In this document: piece after piece, positions 16,887 to 26,389 of the stretch
How positions within the stretch are numbered: position 1 is the stretch's first letter
Layout: every line of letters begins with the position of its first letter
Origin: Spirochaetales bacterium
GTDB taxonomy: Bacteria; Spirochaetota; Spirochaetia; DSM-27196; Alkalispirochaetaceae
Reading direction: 5' to 3'
DNA: 64,000 nucleotides
Assembly (NCBI GenBank): GCA_028282545.1
Contig: JANQHT010000060.1
Span: 1 to 64,000, forward strand
Position numbers and translations under genes: made by a program
The notes under the pieces: model-generated
Seen by the model: only the letters and a program-made list of their open reading frames with translations
The model's database searches: none
Told to the model about the DNA's origin: nothing

Positions 16887-18845
16887 ATGCGCGCAAAGGT
16901 ATCGGTTCTCGTGATCGATTTGTTTCTGGTAATAACGGCGGCGTGGACGACGGGAGTGCGGGAAGGAGAGCCGATCACCCCCTTTGACCCCGGCCGGCCG
17001 GCGACTCTGTCTCTTTTGACCGAGCCGTATTTGCAGTTGCCGACCGAGAGCACGGTCACCGTGGCGTGGTTCACCGACTTCGTTGGTACCGAACACGCCG
17101 TTGTTTACGGCGAATACCTGGAAAACACGGTTCGAGCAGTCACGACGAGGATGAGCCGTTCATTTGAAGATCACCAATCGGATCTCTTCGACGCCGCCGG
17201 TGAGCGCCTGTACGATTCGTTTACCGAACGCGGTGTCTGGCGCCACGAAGCGATCGTGACCGGTCTCGAACCGGGAGAGAGAGTCTCCTACTACGTGACG
17301 AGCACCGACGGAAGTGAGGTCGGCCGTAGCCACGTGTACACGCTGCAGGCGAACCCACGGCCCGGTACGCCGCTCACGATCGTCCTTACGAGCGATCAGC
17401 AAAACCGCGCCATGAGTCCCGGAACGTTCCAGAAGCTCGTCGAAACGGTCGGCATCCCCGACGCGGTTCTCTTTGCGGGTGACTTTGTTGACAACCCCCA
17501 TCGTGCGAGTGAGTGGTTCGATCGCCGAAACGAGGAGCGCCCGGCGTTCTTCCCCAGCTTGCAGGGGACGTTCCGGACGCTGTTTCCCGATCACCCCTAC
17601 ACGGGCGGCGCCGTTCTTCAGTACGCGCCCGTTTTCGGCACGATCGGGAATCACGAGACGCCGGGACGCTTTGCGAAGCACGCCGAAGATCAGGCGGGAA
17701 TCGGTCCGGTGGACGGCGATCCGCAACCGCGCTGGTACGCGGAGTATCGATACGAGCGCGAAGTGGCTGCCGAAAACATCATACCTCCGGCCGATCCAGA
17801 ACGGGCGGTTCTTTTTCGGGAGCAGTACATCCGGGACCGGTCGTACGAACACACCGCGTACTTCGAGATGTGGAACCACCCGGAAGACGCACCGCAGGGA
17901 GAAAGCTACTGGGCGAACCGATTCGGCGATGTCTTCATCATCTCCATGCACGTCAACAGAGTGTGGCGCCATTGGAACCCGAATCGACGCGGCAAGTTCT
18001 CCGAGGCGCCCGAGCATCTCAACGATCCGGATGAATGGGGCTTCGGCGATATGTTTTTCGAGTACTACGGCGTCGGTACGGAGCAGTACGAATGGCTCGT
18101 CGATGTCCTTGAAAGCGAGGAGTTTCGGGAGGCGCGCTACAGGATCGTCATGGGGCACCAAACGATGTTCGGCCTCGGCGACAACGCTCTGCCGGTCATG
18201 ACCGATCCCGTCGCGACGATCACATACCTGGATGAAAGCGGCGATGAGCAGACGATCGAGCGCGTGTGGCCGGCCGACGCGGGCACCTTTCAGCGCGATA
18301 TCGTACCACTCGTGGAGCGCGAGGCGATCGTGGATATCTACTACGAATATCCGGTCGCGAACGATATCTGGCTCAACGATATCGAGCCGCTGCTCCTCGA
18401 TCACGGCGTTCATCTCGTGCATACCGGTCACAGTCACCTGTGGAACCGGACCCGCATCGGTGATCTGCACTACATCGAAACGTCCAACTACGGCAACAGC
18501 TTCGGCGTCGGGTATCGGGACGACCATGTGGAGACCCGACGCGCTCCGTGGGCGCGCTTCCCGGGAGACGAAGGGGGCAAACCCGGACCTGTACGGGAGA
18601 ACTACCCTCGCTTCGGCGACGCCCACGACCGCCGACCGCTCTACCCGACCGTTCTCAACCCGGAGTTACACTTCGGAGAATCCGAAGTGGAGGTTCCCTA
18701 CGTAAGCAGCAACGAGATCGGCGTATTTACCGTTCTCGATACGGAAGCCGGCACCGTTCGCAGCTACGCCTACGACTGGAACGATCCCGAGGGAGAGGTT
18801 ATGCTCTTTGATGAGTTCTCCCTGCTGAGCAAGGGCGATGGGTAA
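16887..18845 (+). CDS. Secreted metallophosphoesterase (purple acid phosphatase-like)
   Basis: A 652-residue exported phosphatase. An N-terminal hydrophobic segment (VLVIDLFLVITAAW) is a signal peptide or anchor. Residues about 45-150 look like the fibronectin-type N-domain of purple acid phosphatases (YLQLPTESTVTVAWFTD, RYESYYVTS-like region), and the catalytic domain follows with LFAGDFVDNP, GTIGNHET, IVMGHQT and VHTGHSHLW as metal-binding motifs. The first motif reads TSDQQN rather than the usual DxH/DxG, an oddity worth noting. It probably releases phosphate from organic esters outside the cell. GAGGAG precedes the ATG. It is divergent from iolB. Confidence 0.8.
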   Translation: MRAKVSVLVIDLFLVITAAWTTGVREGEPITPFDPGRPATLSLLTEPYLQLPTESTVTVAWFTDFVGTEHAVVYGEYLENTVRAVTTRMSRSFEDHQSDLFDAAGERLYDSFTERGVWRHEAIVTGLEPGERVSYYVTSTDGSEVGRSHVYTLQANPRPGTPLTIVLTSDQQNRAMSPGTFQKLVETVGIPDAVLFAGDFVDNPHRASEWFDRRNEERPAFFPSLQGTFRTLFPDHPYTGGAVLQYAPVFGTIGNHETPGRFAKHAEDQAGIGPVDGDPQPRWYAEYRYEREVAAENIIPPADPERAVLFREQYIRDRSYEHTAYFEMWNHPEDAPQGESYWANRFGDVFIISMHVNRVWRHWNPNRRGKFSEAPEHLNDPDEWGFGDMFFEYYGVGTEQYEWLVDVLESEEFREARYRIVMGHQTMFGLGDNALPVMTDPVATITYLDESGDEQTIERVWPADAGTFQRDIVPLVEREAIVDIYYEYPVANDIWLNDIEPLLLDHGVHLVHTGHSHLWNRTRIGDLHYIETSNYGNSFGVGYRDDHVETRRAPWARFPGDEGGKPGPVRENYPRFGDAHDRRPLYPTVLNPELHFGESEVEVPYVSSNEIGVFTVLDTEAGTVRSYAYDWNDPEGEVMLFDEFSLLSKGDG

Positions 18846-18952
18846 CGTACGAGATCGTCCGGCACCCTATCGCGTATCCCGGCCCCACTCTTCCAGTATG
18901 AGGCCGCACCACTGTTGATCTCGCCGGCTCCAGGCGGTGGAAATCTATTCGT

Positions 18953-19822
18953 ATGCGCTCCGATTCCGCCAAATACGACGCCTCCTGCGCCTCATCGGGG
19001 AACTCGAGAGGAACGACAAACGGTATCGGCATCGCACGGACAATAGGTGTATGCCACAGTTGGTAGACCGACGGGCGCTGTATCTCACTACTCAAGGTGC
19101 TCTTCACCAACCACTGCATCTACGATTGCGCCTACTGCGTGAACCGGCGGAGTAACGATATCCGGCGCACCTCGTTCACCGTAGACGAGCTGGTTGAGCT
19201 GACGAAGCGGTTTTACACGCGCAACTACATTGAGGGACTCTTTCTCAGCTCCGGCATCGCGGGAGATCCGGACTTCACGATGCGCAAACTGATCGCTGTG
19301 GCACGTCGTCTTCGCCGTGACGAGGGATTTGGAGGCTATATTCATCTCAAGGCGATCGTCGGCACGATGGATTGCCTGGCCGACAAGCTCCAAGAGACGC
19401 GGGAGGATCGGAAACACCGTTTTCAACACGTCCCCTGTTTTGCCCCCGCGGGTCAATCGACACAGCTCATCGTCGGGGCGAGTCCCGAGAGCGATCGTAC
19501 GATCGTCACGCTCTCCTCCTACTTCTACCGCAGACTCGGTATGCGCCGCGTGTACTATTCGGCGTTTATGCCGGTCGGTGACGACCAACGCCTATCCGCG
19601 ATCGGTTCGCCGCCGTTGCGGCGGGAGCACCGTCTCTACCAGGCGGATTGGCTATCAGGCTCTATCGCTTCGATGTGGGCGAACTTTTTCCTGACAACGG
19701 CACTTTCCTCCCAAGAAGTACCGGCGCTACCTCCCGGAGATCGATTCCGATTAGATGATGGCCGCGCCTGGCGCGCAACGAGTCTAGGGTGTCACGAAGC
19801 TTGTGTACGTGACAACGAATAA
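18953..19822 (+). pseudogene. Decayed radical-SAM gene (putative DNA modification/repair type)
   Basis: The reading frame from ATG 18953 gives SAKYDASCASSG, then GVCHSW, an in-frame TAG (19064-19066), TDGRCISLLKVLFTN, and the radical-SAM cluster motif CIYDCAYCVNRRSND. These are hallmark segments of the SplB-related radical-SAM family annotated as DNA modification/repair proteins. Besides the stop codon, the segment after GYIHLKAIVGT is fused directly to a later part (the expected second half of the barrel is missing), and after RLYQADWL the homology continues in another frame (RLYRFDVGELFPDNG). Stop, internal deletion and frameshift together make this a pseudogene. A shortened protein from 19097 is possible but lacks much of the fold. 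Confidence 0.8.
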
Positions 19823-19890
19823 CAGACGGTAATACTGAGAGATACGATACGCGTGTTGCCTCACCCAAAAATCTTACCGTAGGGCGAGAG

Positions 19891-19931
19891 TTGACATTTC
19901 CTCTAAGCTCCGCAATTATTAGGCTACACAA
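19891..19931 (+). promoter_or_regulatory. Promoter with DtxR/IdeR-like half site
   Basis: TTGACA (19891-19896), 17 nt, AATTAT (19914-19919). Directly on the 3' side of the -10, TTAGGCTACACAA (19919-19931) matches 12 of 13 bases of the element at the same position in the ABC exporter promoter (24764-24782). Regulation by a metal-dependent DtxR-type protein is inferred. Confidence 0.5.
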
Positions 19932-19968
19932 TAGCGAAAGGGAGTCGCTTGTCCGGTAAGGTCGCCTT

Positions 19969-20100
19969 ATGAACGACGAAGCCGGAACCGTTGAAACCCA
20001 CAGTCAGACGTACTCGGCCCTTTATTTCGACAAAGGCGAGTTATGTTCGAGTGGATTTCAACACATTCCCGTACGTCCGTACTTTCATCTGATTTGTTGA
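19969..20100 (+). CDS. Possible small protein, unknown
   Basis: A 43-residue frame (MNDEAGTVETHSQTY...) that is the first open frame after the promoter at 19891-19919, with AAGG 8 nt before its ATG. It matches nothing recognised. It may be a leader peptide for the methyltransferase gene or a remnant; GC content is lower here than in flanking genes. Confidence 0.25.
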   Translation: MNDEAGTVETHSQTYSALYFDKGELCSSGFQHIPVRPYFHLIC

Positions 20101-20145
20101 TCCATTCGGCAACACTTGCCTTCTCTCAGACTCCAGGAGGCATTA

Positions 20146-20958
20146 ATGTTGATCGACGGCGATCAAAAACACTCTTTGCACTCACTCTTTCATCTTATCC
20201 GTTTGCGTGGTACACACCCCGGATCCGGTAACAGCGAAAAAGTTGAACAGATACTGGCATACCTTGAAGTCATTCACGCTCAGGTACGAAAGACATCATC
20301 CAAAAGGAAACTGGTATTCATCGACTGTGCGGCAGGGAACTCCTATTTGAGCTTCCTTACGTATCATTTCTACAATAATCTTCAGAATCGAGGTGTCACG
20401 ATCCATTGCATCGACAACAACGAGCGACTTGTCGAAAAATCTAAGGGTATTGCTCGTACGCTCGGATTCGATGGAATGCACTTTCATGCGGGAGACATTC
20501 TCGAACTCCCCGACCTGCCGCGAGTAGACGTAGCGTATTCGCTCCACGCTTGCGATTCCGCTACGGACAAAGCGTTGTTTGTAGGATTGAAGGTGCAAGC
20601 GAGGTGTATTCTTTCCGTCTCGTGTTGCCAACACAGCGTTCGGAAGTCGTTCAAAAACAACGCTGTCAAAGGGGTAACTCGGTATAAAGCGTTTAAGGAT
20701 CGATTAGTGTATATGGTCGCGGATACGATGAGAGCGCACCTGATCGCAACGTTCGGGTACAAGGTAGACGTATTCGAGTTTACATCCGCTCGTTGCACGG
20801 ACAAGAACACCATGATTCGTGCGCGCAGATCTTGTACCCACGGGTCCAGGCAATTAATAGACGAGTACGAAAATCTGCGTCTCGGGTTCAACGTTGAACC
20901 CGAGTTGGCTCGATTGGTCCGGCATCGATCGAAGGGGCGAACGCCAAGGAACCTATGA
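20146..20958 (+). CDS. SAM-dependent methyltransferase (METTL25/RRNAD1-like group)
   Basis: A 270-residue class I methyltransferase. The SAM-binding motif I is FIDCAAGNSYLSF (near residue 60), then IHCIDNNERLVEKS (acidic ribose-binding loop), followed by YSLHACDSATDKAL and SVSCCQHSV, motifs of the METTL25/RRNAD1-like methyltransferase group (usually LHACdTATD and PCCQ). These are thought to modify RNA or protein; the target here is unknown. AGGAGG (20135-20140) fixes the start at ATG 20146. Base composition is lower in GC than the window average, hinting at transfer. It may share metal-dependent control with the ABC genes downstream. Confidence 0.75.
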   Translation: MLIDGDQKHSLHSLFHLIRLRGTHPGSGNSEKVEQILAYLEVIHAQVRKTSSKRKLVFIDCAAGNSYLSFLTYHFYNNLQNRGVTIHCIDNNERLVEKSKGIARTLGFDGMHFHAGDILELPDLPRVDVAYSLHACDSATDKALFVGLKVQARCILSVSCCQHSVRKSFKNNAVKGVTRYKAFKDRLVYMVADTMRAHLIATFGYKVDVFEFTSARCTDKNTMIRARRSCTHGSRQLIDEYENLRLGFNVEPELARLVRHRSKGRTPRNL

Positions 20959-21055
20959 AAGCGGTCAATGGAAATGTGACGGGGTAACAAGACGGACACG
21001 CCGACACCTCGCGATGCTCGGCCGGCGGGCAACTTCACTCAGCGTTCCCGTGCGT

Positions 21056-22831
21056 TCACTCCGCGGGTACGGAAAACCTCCCGGCAGAGGCGACTTTCCA
21101 CTGGTGCGCACTGCGTTGCTCGTCCCACATCGTCCGGTACACCCCCGATGCGTCCTGGAGAAGATCGGAATGCGTGCCGCGCTCCACGATCACACCCTCT
21201 TTCAACACTACTATCTGGTCGGCGTGCGTGATCGTACTGAGCCGATGCGCAATCACCACCAGTGTCCGACCGCGAATCAGTTCGTCGATCGCTTGCTGAA
21301 TGAAGAGTTCATTCTCGGGGTCGAGCGAAGCGGTGGCTTCATCGAGCAGGACGATAGGAGCGTCCTTAAGGATCGCCCGGGCGATCGAGATTCGTTGCTT
21401 CTCTCCGCCCGATAGCGTCGCGCCTCCTTCGCCGACCATCGTCGCGTACCTATCGGGGAGTTCCTCGATGAAGTCGTGACAGCGTGCGCGTTGCGCGGCG
21501 GCAACGATCTCTTCCATGGACGCATCGGTTTTTCCGACCCGAATATTGTTCTCGATGGTGTCGTTGAAGAGGTACACGTCCTGAAAGACCATGCTGATCA
21601 TGGACATCAGCTCCTCCGCGGCAATCGCACCGACGGGTACCCCCCCAATCGTCACTTCACCGTCGTCGACATCCCAAAATCGCGCAATCAGGCGCGTGAT
21701 CGTCGACTTGCCGGAGCCCGAATGCCCGACCAGGGCGGTCATCGAGTTCTGCGGCGAACGAAACGAGACGTCGGTCAGGACATCCTTGTCGTGATAGCGG
21801 AACCGCACGCTGCTAAATTCGATGTCGTGGGCACGAATTGCATGGGACGTCGAACCGACCGGCAACGGACGAGTCTGCAGAATCGCCCGGACGCGGCCCG
21901 CCGAGATCGAGAAATAGCTCAGCTCGACAAAGGTGATGAGTACCTTGCTGAGCGGGTCGTACATGCGCGTTGCCACGATCAGAAAAACGAGGAACTCGGA
22001 TACACCAAGCGTACCGTTGATTACAAACGAGATTCCGAAGAGCATGATCAAGGCGATGCCGACGTTTAGAATCCAAACGCCGGTGATCACAAAGGGACCA
22101 CCCGTCGCTTCAACGCGGATACTCATCCTCTTCAAGTGTTCGAACGACCGCTTCAGGCGCTGGAACTTGGAGCCGTGCAGGTTGTGCGCTTTGATGTTCT
22201 TTATGCCGTCGAGATACTCGAGCATGCGGGCCGAAGCGTCGTTCTTGGCAGCGATGTGTCGGTTTCCGGTGAACATGACCACCCGGCGTGTGACGATCGC
22301 GGCCAGGAGCGCCAACGGTATGGGAGCTACGGTTATAAGCGCCATTCGCCAGTTGAACGGGAGCAAAAACGCAAGGAAGAGGAGCGGAGTGACAACCGCA
22401 CCGATTGCGTCCATCAGGAGGTGGCTAACCATCATCTCGATGTTCGAGTAGTCCTGCAGCATGAGCGCGGTGATATCACCGGGATCGCGGCCACGGAAAA
22501 AGCCCATCGAAAGACGCCGAAGATGATCGCCCAGTGCAAGCCGCCCCTCCGCCGCCACCGAATAGGCCGCCGAGTGCTCCGTCCGATAGGTCCAGCGTCC
22601 CGTGAAAAAGAGCAGTGCAAGCGACGCGCCCAACCACGCGACGTACCACCAGAGCCGCACAAGATCCGGGTTCCGCCCCGCGTCGGTGATGGGGCGTATC
22701 AGTTCCAGAATCACAAAGAGGATGACGAAGTACGGTTGCCCCTGCAGGACCGATTGGATGAACTGAGCGAGAATCGGTTTCGCGAGCGTGCGCAGTCGAC
22801 CGTTCGTTATCGTTTCAAAAAACGCTTTCAT
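21056..22831 (-). CDS. ABC transporter, fused membrane-ATPase half (second of pair)
   Basis: A 591-residue type-1 ABC half-transporter: six membrane spans (residues about 1-300) and a C-terminal ATPase with Walker A GHSGSGKST, signature LSGGEKQRISIARAI, Walker B IVLLDEATASLDPENE and the switch IAHRLSTI. It overlaps the upstream partner by ATGA (22828-22831), so the two make a heterodimer. Family members of this paired type include multidrug exporters and the YbtPQ/IrtAB siderophore transporters, which are exporters by fold but importers by function. A metal-regulated-looking promoter favours the iron-related reading (inference). Confidence 0.85.
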   Translation of the reverse strand: MKAFFETITNGRLRTLAKPILAQFIQSVLQGQPYFVILFVILELIRPITDAGRNPDLVRLWWYVAWLGASLALLFFTGRWTYRTEHSAAYSVAAEGRLALGDHLRRLSMGFFRGRDPGDITALMLQDYSNIEMMVSHLLMDAIGAVVTPLLFLAFLLPFNWRMALITVAPIPLALLAAIVTRRVVMFTGNRHIAAKNDASARMLEYLDGIKNIKAHNLHGSKFQRLKRSFEHLKRMSIRVEATGGPFVITGVWILNVGIALIMLFGISFVINGTLGVSEFLVFLIVATRMYDPLSKVLITFVELSYFSISAGRVRAILQTRPLPVGSTSHAIRAHDIEFSSVRFRYHDKDVLTDVSFRSPQNSMTALVGHSGSGKSTITRLIARFWDVDDGEVTIGGVPVGAIAAEELMSMISMVFQDVYLFNDTIENNIRVGKTDASMEEIVAAAQRARCHDFIEELPDRYATMVGEGGATLSGGEKQRISIARAILKDAPIVLLDEATASLDPENELFIQQAIDELIRGRTLVVIAHRLSTITHADQIVVLKEGVIVERGTHSDLLQDASGVYRTMWDEQRSAHQWKVASAGRFSVPAE

Positions 22832-24657
22832 CGGACCACCCCTTCGTCCATGTCCAGATTCCAGTTGCGCGCCTTCGTGTGGACGTCCCACATACGTCGG
22901 TAGAGCCCGTCAGTCGCTAGGAGATCGCGGTGGGTCCCCGCCTCGACGATGCGGCCGCGATCAATCACCAGTATCTGATCTACGTCTGTGATCGTGTACA
23001 GACGATGCGCAATGATGATAACGGTCTTGCCGTCGAGCACGGTCTGGAGCGCCCGTTGGATGCGTGCTTCGTTTTCGGGATCGGCGTATGCGGTCGCCTC
23101 GTCCAGCACGACGATCGGCGCGTCTTTCAGAATTGCCCGCGCCAGCGAGACGCGTTGCTGTTCGCCACCGGAAAGGTAGGTACCGCCTTCACCGATCTTG
23201 GTTGCGTATCCTTCGGGTAGTGAATCGATGAAATCGTGGATTTGCGCCACCTTAGCCGCGGCAACGACATCGTCGAACGTCGCATCACCGTTCCCCATTC
23301 GGATGTTCTCTTCGATCGTGTCAAAGAAGAGAAAGACGTCCTGAAAGACGGTAGACACCAACCGGTTCAACCGTTCGCTGCCGATGTGTCGGACATCCGC
23401 ACCACCAACCATGATCTGACCCGACCCGACGTCCCAGAGGCGGCCGACGAGGTTCGCTATCGTCGTTTTGCCGCCTCCGGATGGCCCCACCAACGCCGTC
23501 ACGCTCCCCGCGGGAACGGTGAACGATACGCCGTCAAGCACCGTCTGCTCGCCGTACGCGAACGAAACATTGCGAAACTCGATGTTCGTGGCGTGCGGTT
23601 CCTCGCCGTCCTCGGGTTCGGGCAGTTCGGGAGCGGTGAGAACCTCGTCGATCTTGGTGAGTCCCGTAGTGATCTGAACGATGTGCGCTACGAGCGTCAT
23701 GAGTTTGTACAAGGGCGTCGCGATCCCCATACCGATATAAAGAAAGAGAAAAACCGTCGTCACCAGATCGACGTATCCGACGCCGCCGGCGTTGCGCATC
23801 AGGAAGAGTGCGATTGGCAATACGAACAGAGGGCCGGCGCTCAAAAGCGTCAGGAACCCTGTGAAGCTCGTCGCCGATACCTTGACCCAGTGAAGCGTCA
23901 GGTCGCGATATGCGTAGACGTCGGCGGCAAAGCGCTTGAACGCCCGAACCGTCTGATTGAACACTTTGACCACCGGCATCCCGCGAACGTATTCGACGAT
24001 CGTGCCGTTCATGGCGGCCAGGCGTTTCTGCCACTCCTCGTATAGCTCGAGGCCTCTGGGGCTGAACATGGAATACTGCGCCAAAAAGGCGAGCGGAAGC
24101 GGGATGATGACACCGACGGCTAAGCGCCAATCGAAAAAGAACAATGCGCCGACGGACACGATCGGAAGCACGACGCACTGTACGATGTCGAGGATGTGGT
24201 GGGCCACGAATAGTTCGATCCGTTCCACATCGTCGTGGAGCACTTTCTTGATGCTGCCGTTGGTCCGCTCGGTGAAGTAGCCCATCGGCATGCGCCCCAA
24301 CTTGGCCGCGAGCCCGGACCGTATCTCGAACAGGATTGAAAACGCAGCGATGTGGGAAAGCATATTGCCGGTGTACGTCAGAACGCCGAAGACGGCGATT
24401 CCACCCAACGTAATCCAGCCCAACCGCCAGACGTATGCGATGTCGATCTGCGCCACATTTCCGAGGTTCAAGAGAAGCTCACGGACGAGCAGATAGACGG
24501 TTGCAAACGGCGTCACCTGGGCAACCACCGCGATTGCCGCGAGAATGCTCGCAAACACCAGGTAGGCGGACTTTGTGCCTGCGATCTCGAGCAGGCGCGG
24601 AATTCCGGTTTTGCCGTTTTGTACGAGCTGAGTTTCGTAGAGCGAAACCTCTGACAT
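22828..24657 (-). CDS. ABC transporter, fused membrane-ATPase half (first of pair)
   Basis: A 609-residue half-transporter with six membrane spans and an ATPase domain: Walker A GPSGGGKTT, signature LSGGEQQRVSLARAI, Walker B IVVLDEATAYADPENE, switch IAHRLYTI. The ATAYADPENE variant is common in YbtP/IrtA-type siderophore ABC proteins, although also seen in other heterodimeric exporters. The start at ATG 24657 follows GAGGAAC; an upstream in-frame start (24711) has no ribosome binding site. Transcribed from the promoter at 24764-24806. Confidence 0.85.
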   Translation of the reverse strand: MSEVSLYETQLVQNGKTGIPRLLEIAGTKSAYLVFASILAAIAVVAQVTPFATVYLLVRELLLNLGNVAQIDIAYVWRLGWITLGGIAVFGVLTYTGNMLSHIAAFSILFEIRSGLAAKLGRMPMGYFTERTNGSIKKVLHDDVERIELFVAHHILDIVQCVVLPIVSVGALFFFDWRLAVGVIIPLPLAFLAQYSMFSPRGLELYEEWQKRLAAMNGTIVEYVRGMPVVKVFNQTVRAFKRFAADVYAYRDLTLHWVKVSATSFTGFLTLLSAGPLFVLPIALFLMRNAGGVGYVDLVTTVFLFLYIGMGIATPLYKLMTLVAHIVQITTGLTKIDEVLTAPELPEPEDGEEPHATNIEFRNVSFAYGEQTVLDGVSFTVPAGSVTALVGPSGGGKTTIANLVGRLWDVGSGQIMVGGADVRHIGSERLNRLVSTVFQDVFLFFDTIEENIRMGNGDATFDDVVAAAKVAQIHDFIDSLPEGYATKIGEGGTYLSGGEQQRVSLARAILKDAPIVVLDEATAYADPENEARIQRALQTVLDGKTVIIIAHRLYTITDVDQILVIDRGRIVEAGTHRDLLATDGLYRRMWDVHTKARNWNLDMDEGVVR

Positions 24658-24763
24658 CGATAGTTCCTCTTTCGTCTGGTGCGTTGGCGCGCGGCCGGGG
24701 CTCGGCGCCACGCGCGCGTGAGAACGCGCGGCCGGTATATGGAACGCCGGATCTCTCCGGAAG

Positions 24764-24806
24764 TTTGTTTAGCCTAACTTTATAGAACCAGCGGATCGGC
24801 TGTCAA
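24764..24806 (-). promoter_or_regulatory. Promoter with DtxR/IdeR-like box for the ABC pair
   Basis: On the minus strand TTGACA (24801-24806), 16 nt, TATAAA (24779-24784). TAAAGTTAGGCTAAACAAA (24764-24782) overlaps the -10 and agrees with the known IdeR/DtxR consensus TTAGGTTAGGCTAACCTAA at 15 of 19 positions, including an unbroken GTTAGGCTAA core. Spirochaetes carry DtxR-family regulators such as TroR, so metal-dependent repression is likely. Confidence 0.65.
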
Positions 24807-24857
24807 CGTCGGTAGCAATAGGGCAGCAGTTTTTATATACACAGCGGGCGACAAGGC

Positions 24858-25544
24858 TTAAGGGTCCGGCAAACCCACCGCGACTGCCTCGAGTCGCTGC
24901 TGCACGGCCGCGCGGTCCCCGGTATCCGTGATATCCGCTATGATCCCAACCGGCGCCGGCGAGAAGACGACGATCCGGTCGGCAATCGTCGCCGCGACCT
25001 CGAGATCGTGTGTCGCACACAGCACTGTCTGCGAACGGTCTCGAAACTCCGCCGCCACGACGACGGCGAGACGCCGTTTCAGGTCGGTGTCGATGGACAC
25101 AAAGGGTTCATCAAGGAGGAGCGTGTCCGCGGGCGATGCAAGTGCGCGTGCGAGCGCTGCGCGCCGCGCCATGCCGCCGCTGAGTTCCGCCGGAAGAAGA
25201 TCTGCCGCATCCGAGAGTTCAACGCGATCGAGTAGATCCCGTGCTTTGGTGTCGCGCTTGTCGGCCGGCTCGCGGTGATCCATCACGTACGAGACGTTGG
25301 CTGCCACGTTCTTCCACGGCAACAGGCGTGGTTCCTGAAAGAGAAACGCTACCGGTCGCCGGGCGAACGTTCGTGTTTCGCCGGAATCCGGTTGGCTCAG
25401 CCCCGCCGCGATCCTGAGCAGCGTCGTCTTGCCGCACCCCGAAGGTCCGAGAATGACCGTACACCCGCCCGGTTCAACCACCAAGGAAAAGTCGTCGAAA
25501 ACGACCTTTGGTCCGAATCGCTTTGTGAGACGTGCAAACGTCAT
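24858..25544 (-). CDS. ABC transporter ATP-binding protein (NitT/TauT type)
   Basis: A 228-residue ATPase of the SsuB/TauB group. Walker [11 protein letters not shown]-loop FLFQEPRLLPW (the typical FQE.RLLPW of this group), signature LSGGMARRAALARAL, Walker B TLLLDEPFVSID, switch ATHDLEVA. The frame is open 37 codons upstream, but ATG 25544 begins the domain exactly. It is last in a binding protein, permease, ATPase operon with an 8-nt gap to the permease gene. Confidence 0.85.
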   Translation of the reverse strand: MTFARLTKRFGPKVVFDDFSLVVEPGGCTVILGPSGCGKTTLLRIAAGLSQPDSGETRTFARRPVAFLFQEPRLLPWKNVAANVSYVMDHREPADKRDTKARDLLDRVELSDAADLLPAELSGGMARRAALARALASPADTLLLDEPFVSIDTDLKRRLAVVVAAEFRDRSQTVLCATHDLEVAATIADRIVVFSPAPVGIIADITDTGDRAAVQQRLEAVAVGLPDP

Positions 25545-25552
25545 CACATCAC

Positions 25553-26389
25553 TCAGGCGGCGCGTGCCGAAATGTATCGCGCGCTCCCCCGGCCGGAGAG
25601 TCGCGTAAGGACAAGATCCAACGTCCCGGCAATGACGATCACGACAAGACACCACGCGAAGACACCGGGTGTGTTCAGTCGTGCCCGCTCGATCTGAAAC
25701 ATCGTACCGATCCCTTCGTTCGGCTGGCTCAATACTTCGGCAGCGATCATGACCTTGACGGTCAGCCCCAACGCCGCCGCCACACCCGCCCGAAGGTGGG
25801 GAACCATCGAGGGCACATAAAACTCTCTCACGCGTCGAAACAAACCGATTCCGAAGACGGTGTTCATCTCCGATAGGAGGGGGTCAATCGCACGAATCGC
25901 CGTCACGACCGACGCGTACATGATGGGGAACGAGACGAGCGCGGCGACGAGGAGCGGAGCCCCTTCCGAGTCGAGCCAGATGAGGGAGAGCAGTATGATC
26001 CCCATCGTCGGCACCGACCGCGTGATAGTGATCGGCGCGTGGAACGTGTCCTCCACGGCGGGCCACAAGCCGGCCGCGATACCGATCGCGAGCGACGCCA
26101 GGAGCGATATCGCAAACGAGGCGAGAACACGTACGACTGTCGCGCCCACCACGCTCCCGAATGTAGGCGAAAGTACGATGTACGACAGTTCGACGAGGGT
26201 CTCTCGTGGAGACGGCAGAATGATACTCCTCCCGACAACCACCGAGGCGATGTGCCAGGCGCTGAGCCCCAACAGCGGCGACACGACTCGCCGGATGCGT
26301 CGGCGGCGAACCGCCTCGCGGGAGGCGGCCCCGCCGTCCGGCACGTCGTTCAACGAAGCCGCGTTACTTGACGTAGTAGAAGTCGTCAC
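25553..26389 (-). CDS. ABC transporter permease (NitT/TauT type)
   Basis: A 278-residue permease of the SsuC/TauC family, with about six membrane spans after a charged N-terminus. The coupling loop is seen around NTVFGIGLFRRVREFYVPSM. It overlaps the binding-protein gene by 26 nt, so expression is coupled. Confidence 0.85.
   Translation of the reverse strand: MTTSTTSSNAASLNDVPDGGAASREAVRRRRIRRVVSPLLGLSAWHIASVVVGRSIILPSPRETLVELSYIVLSPTFGSVVGATVVRVLASFAISLLASLAIGIAAGLWPAVEDTFHAPITITRSVPTMGIILLSLIWLDSEGAPLLVAALVSFPIMYASVVTAIRAIDPLLSEMNTVFGIGLFRRVREFYVPSMVPHLRAGVAAALGLTVKVMIAAEVLSQPNEGIGTMFQIERARLNTPGVFAWCLVVIVIAGTLDLVLTRLSGRGSARYISARAA

Noticed and set aside
17160-18626. A 488-codon open frame on the minus strand opposite the metallophosphoesterase
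   Set aside because: It is a GC-driven antisense shadow: no recognisable domain, no ribosome binding site, and the plus-strand frame has complete phosphatase motifs.
20146-24657. Methyltransferase plus ABC pair as a metallophore biosynthesis and export locus
   Set aside because: The methyltransferase has METTL25/RRNAD1-like motifs (LHACD, CCQ) and not those of nicotianamine-like synthases, and no other biosynthetic enzyme is present.
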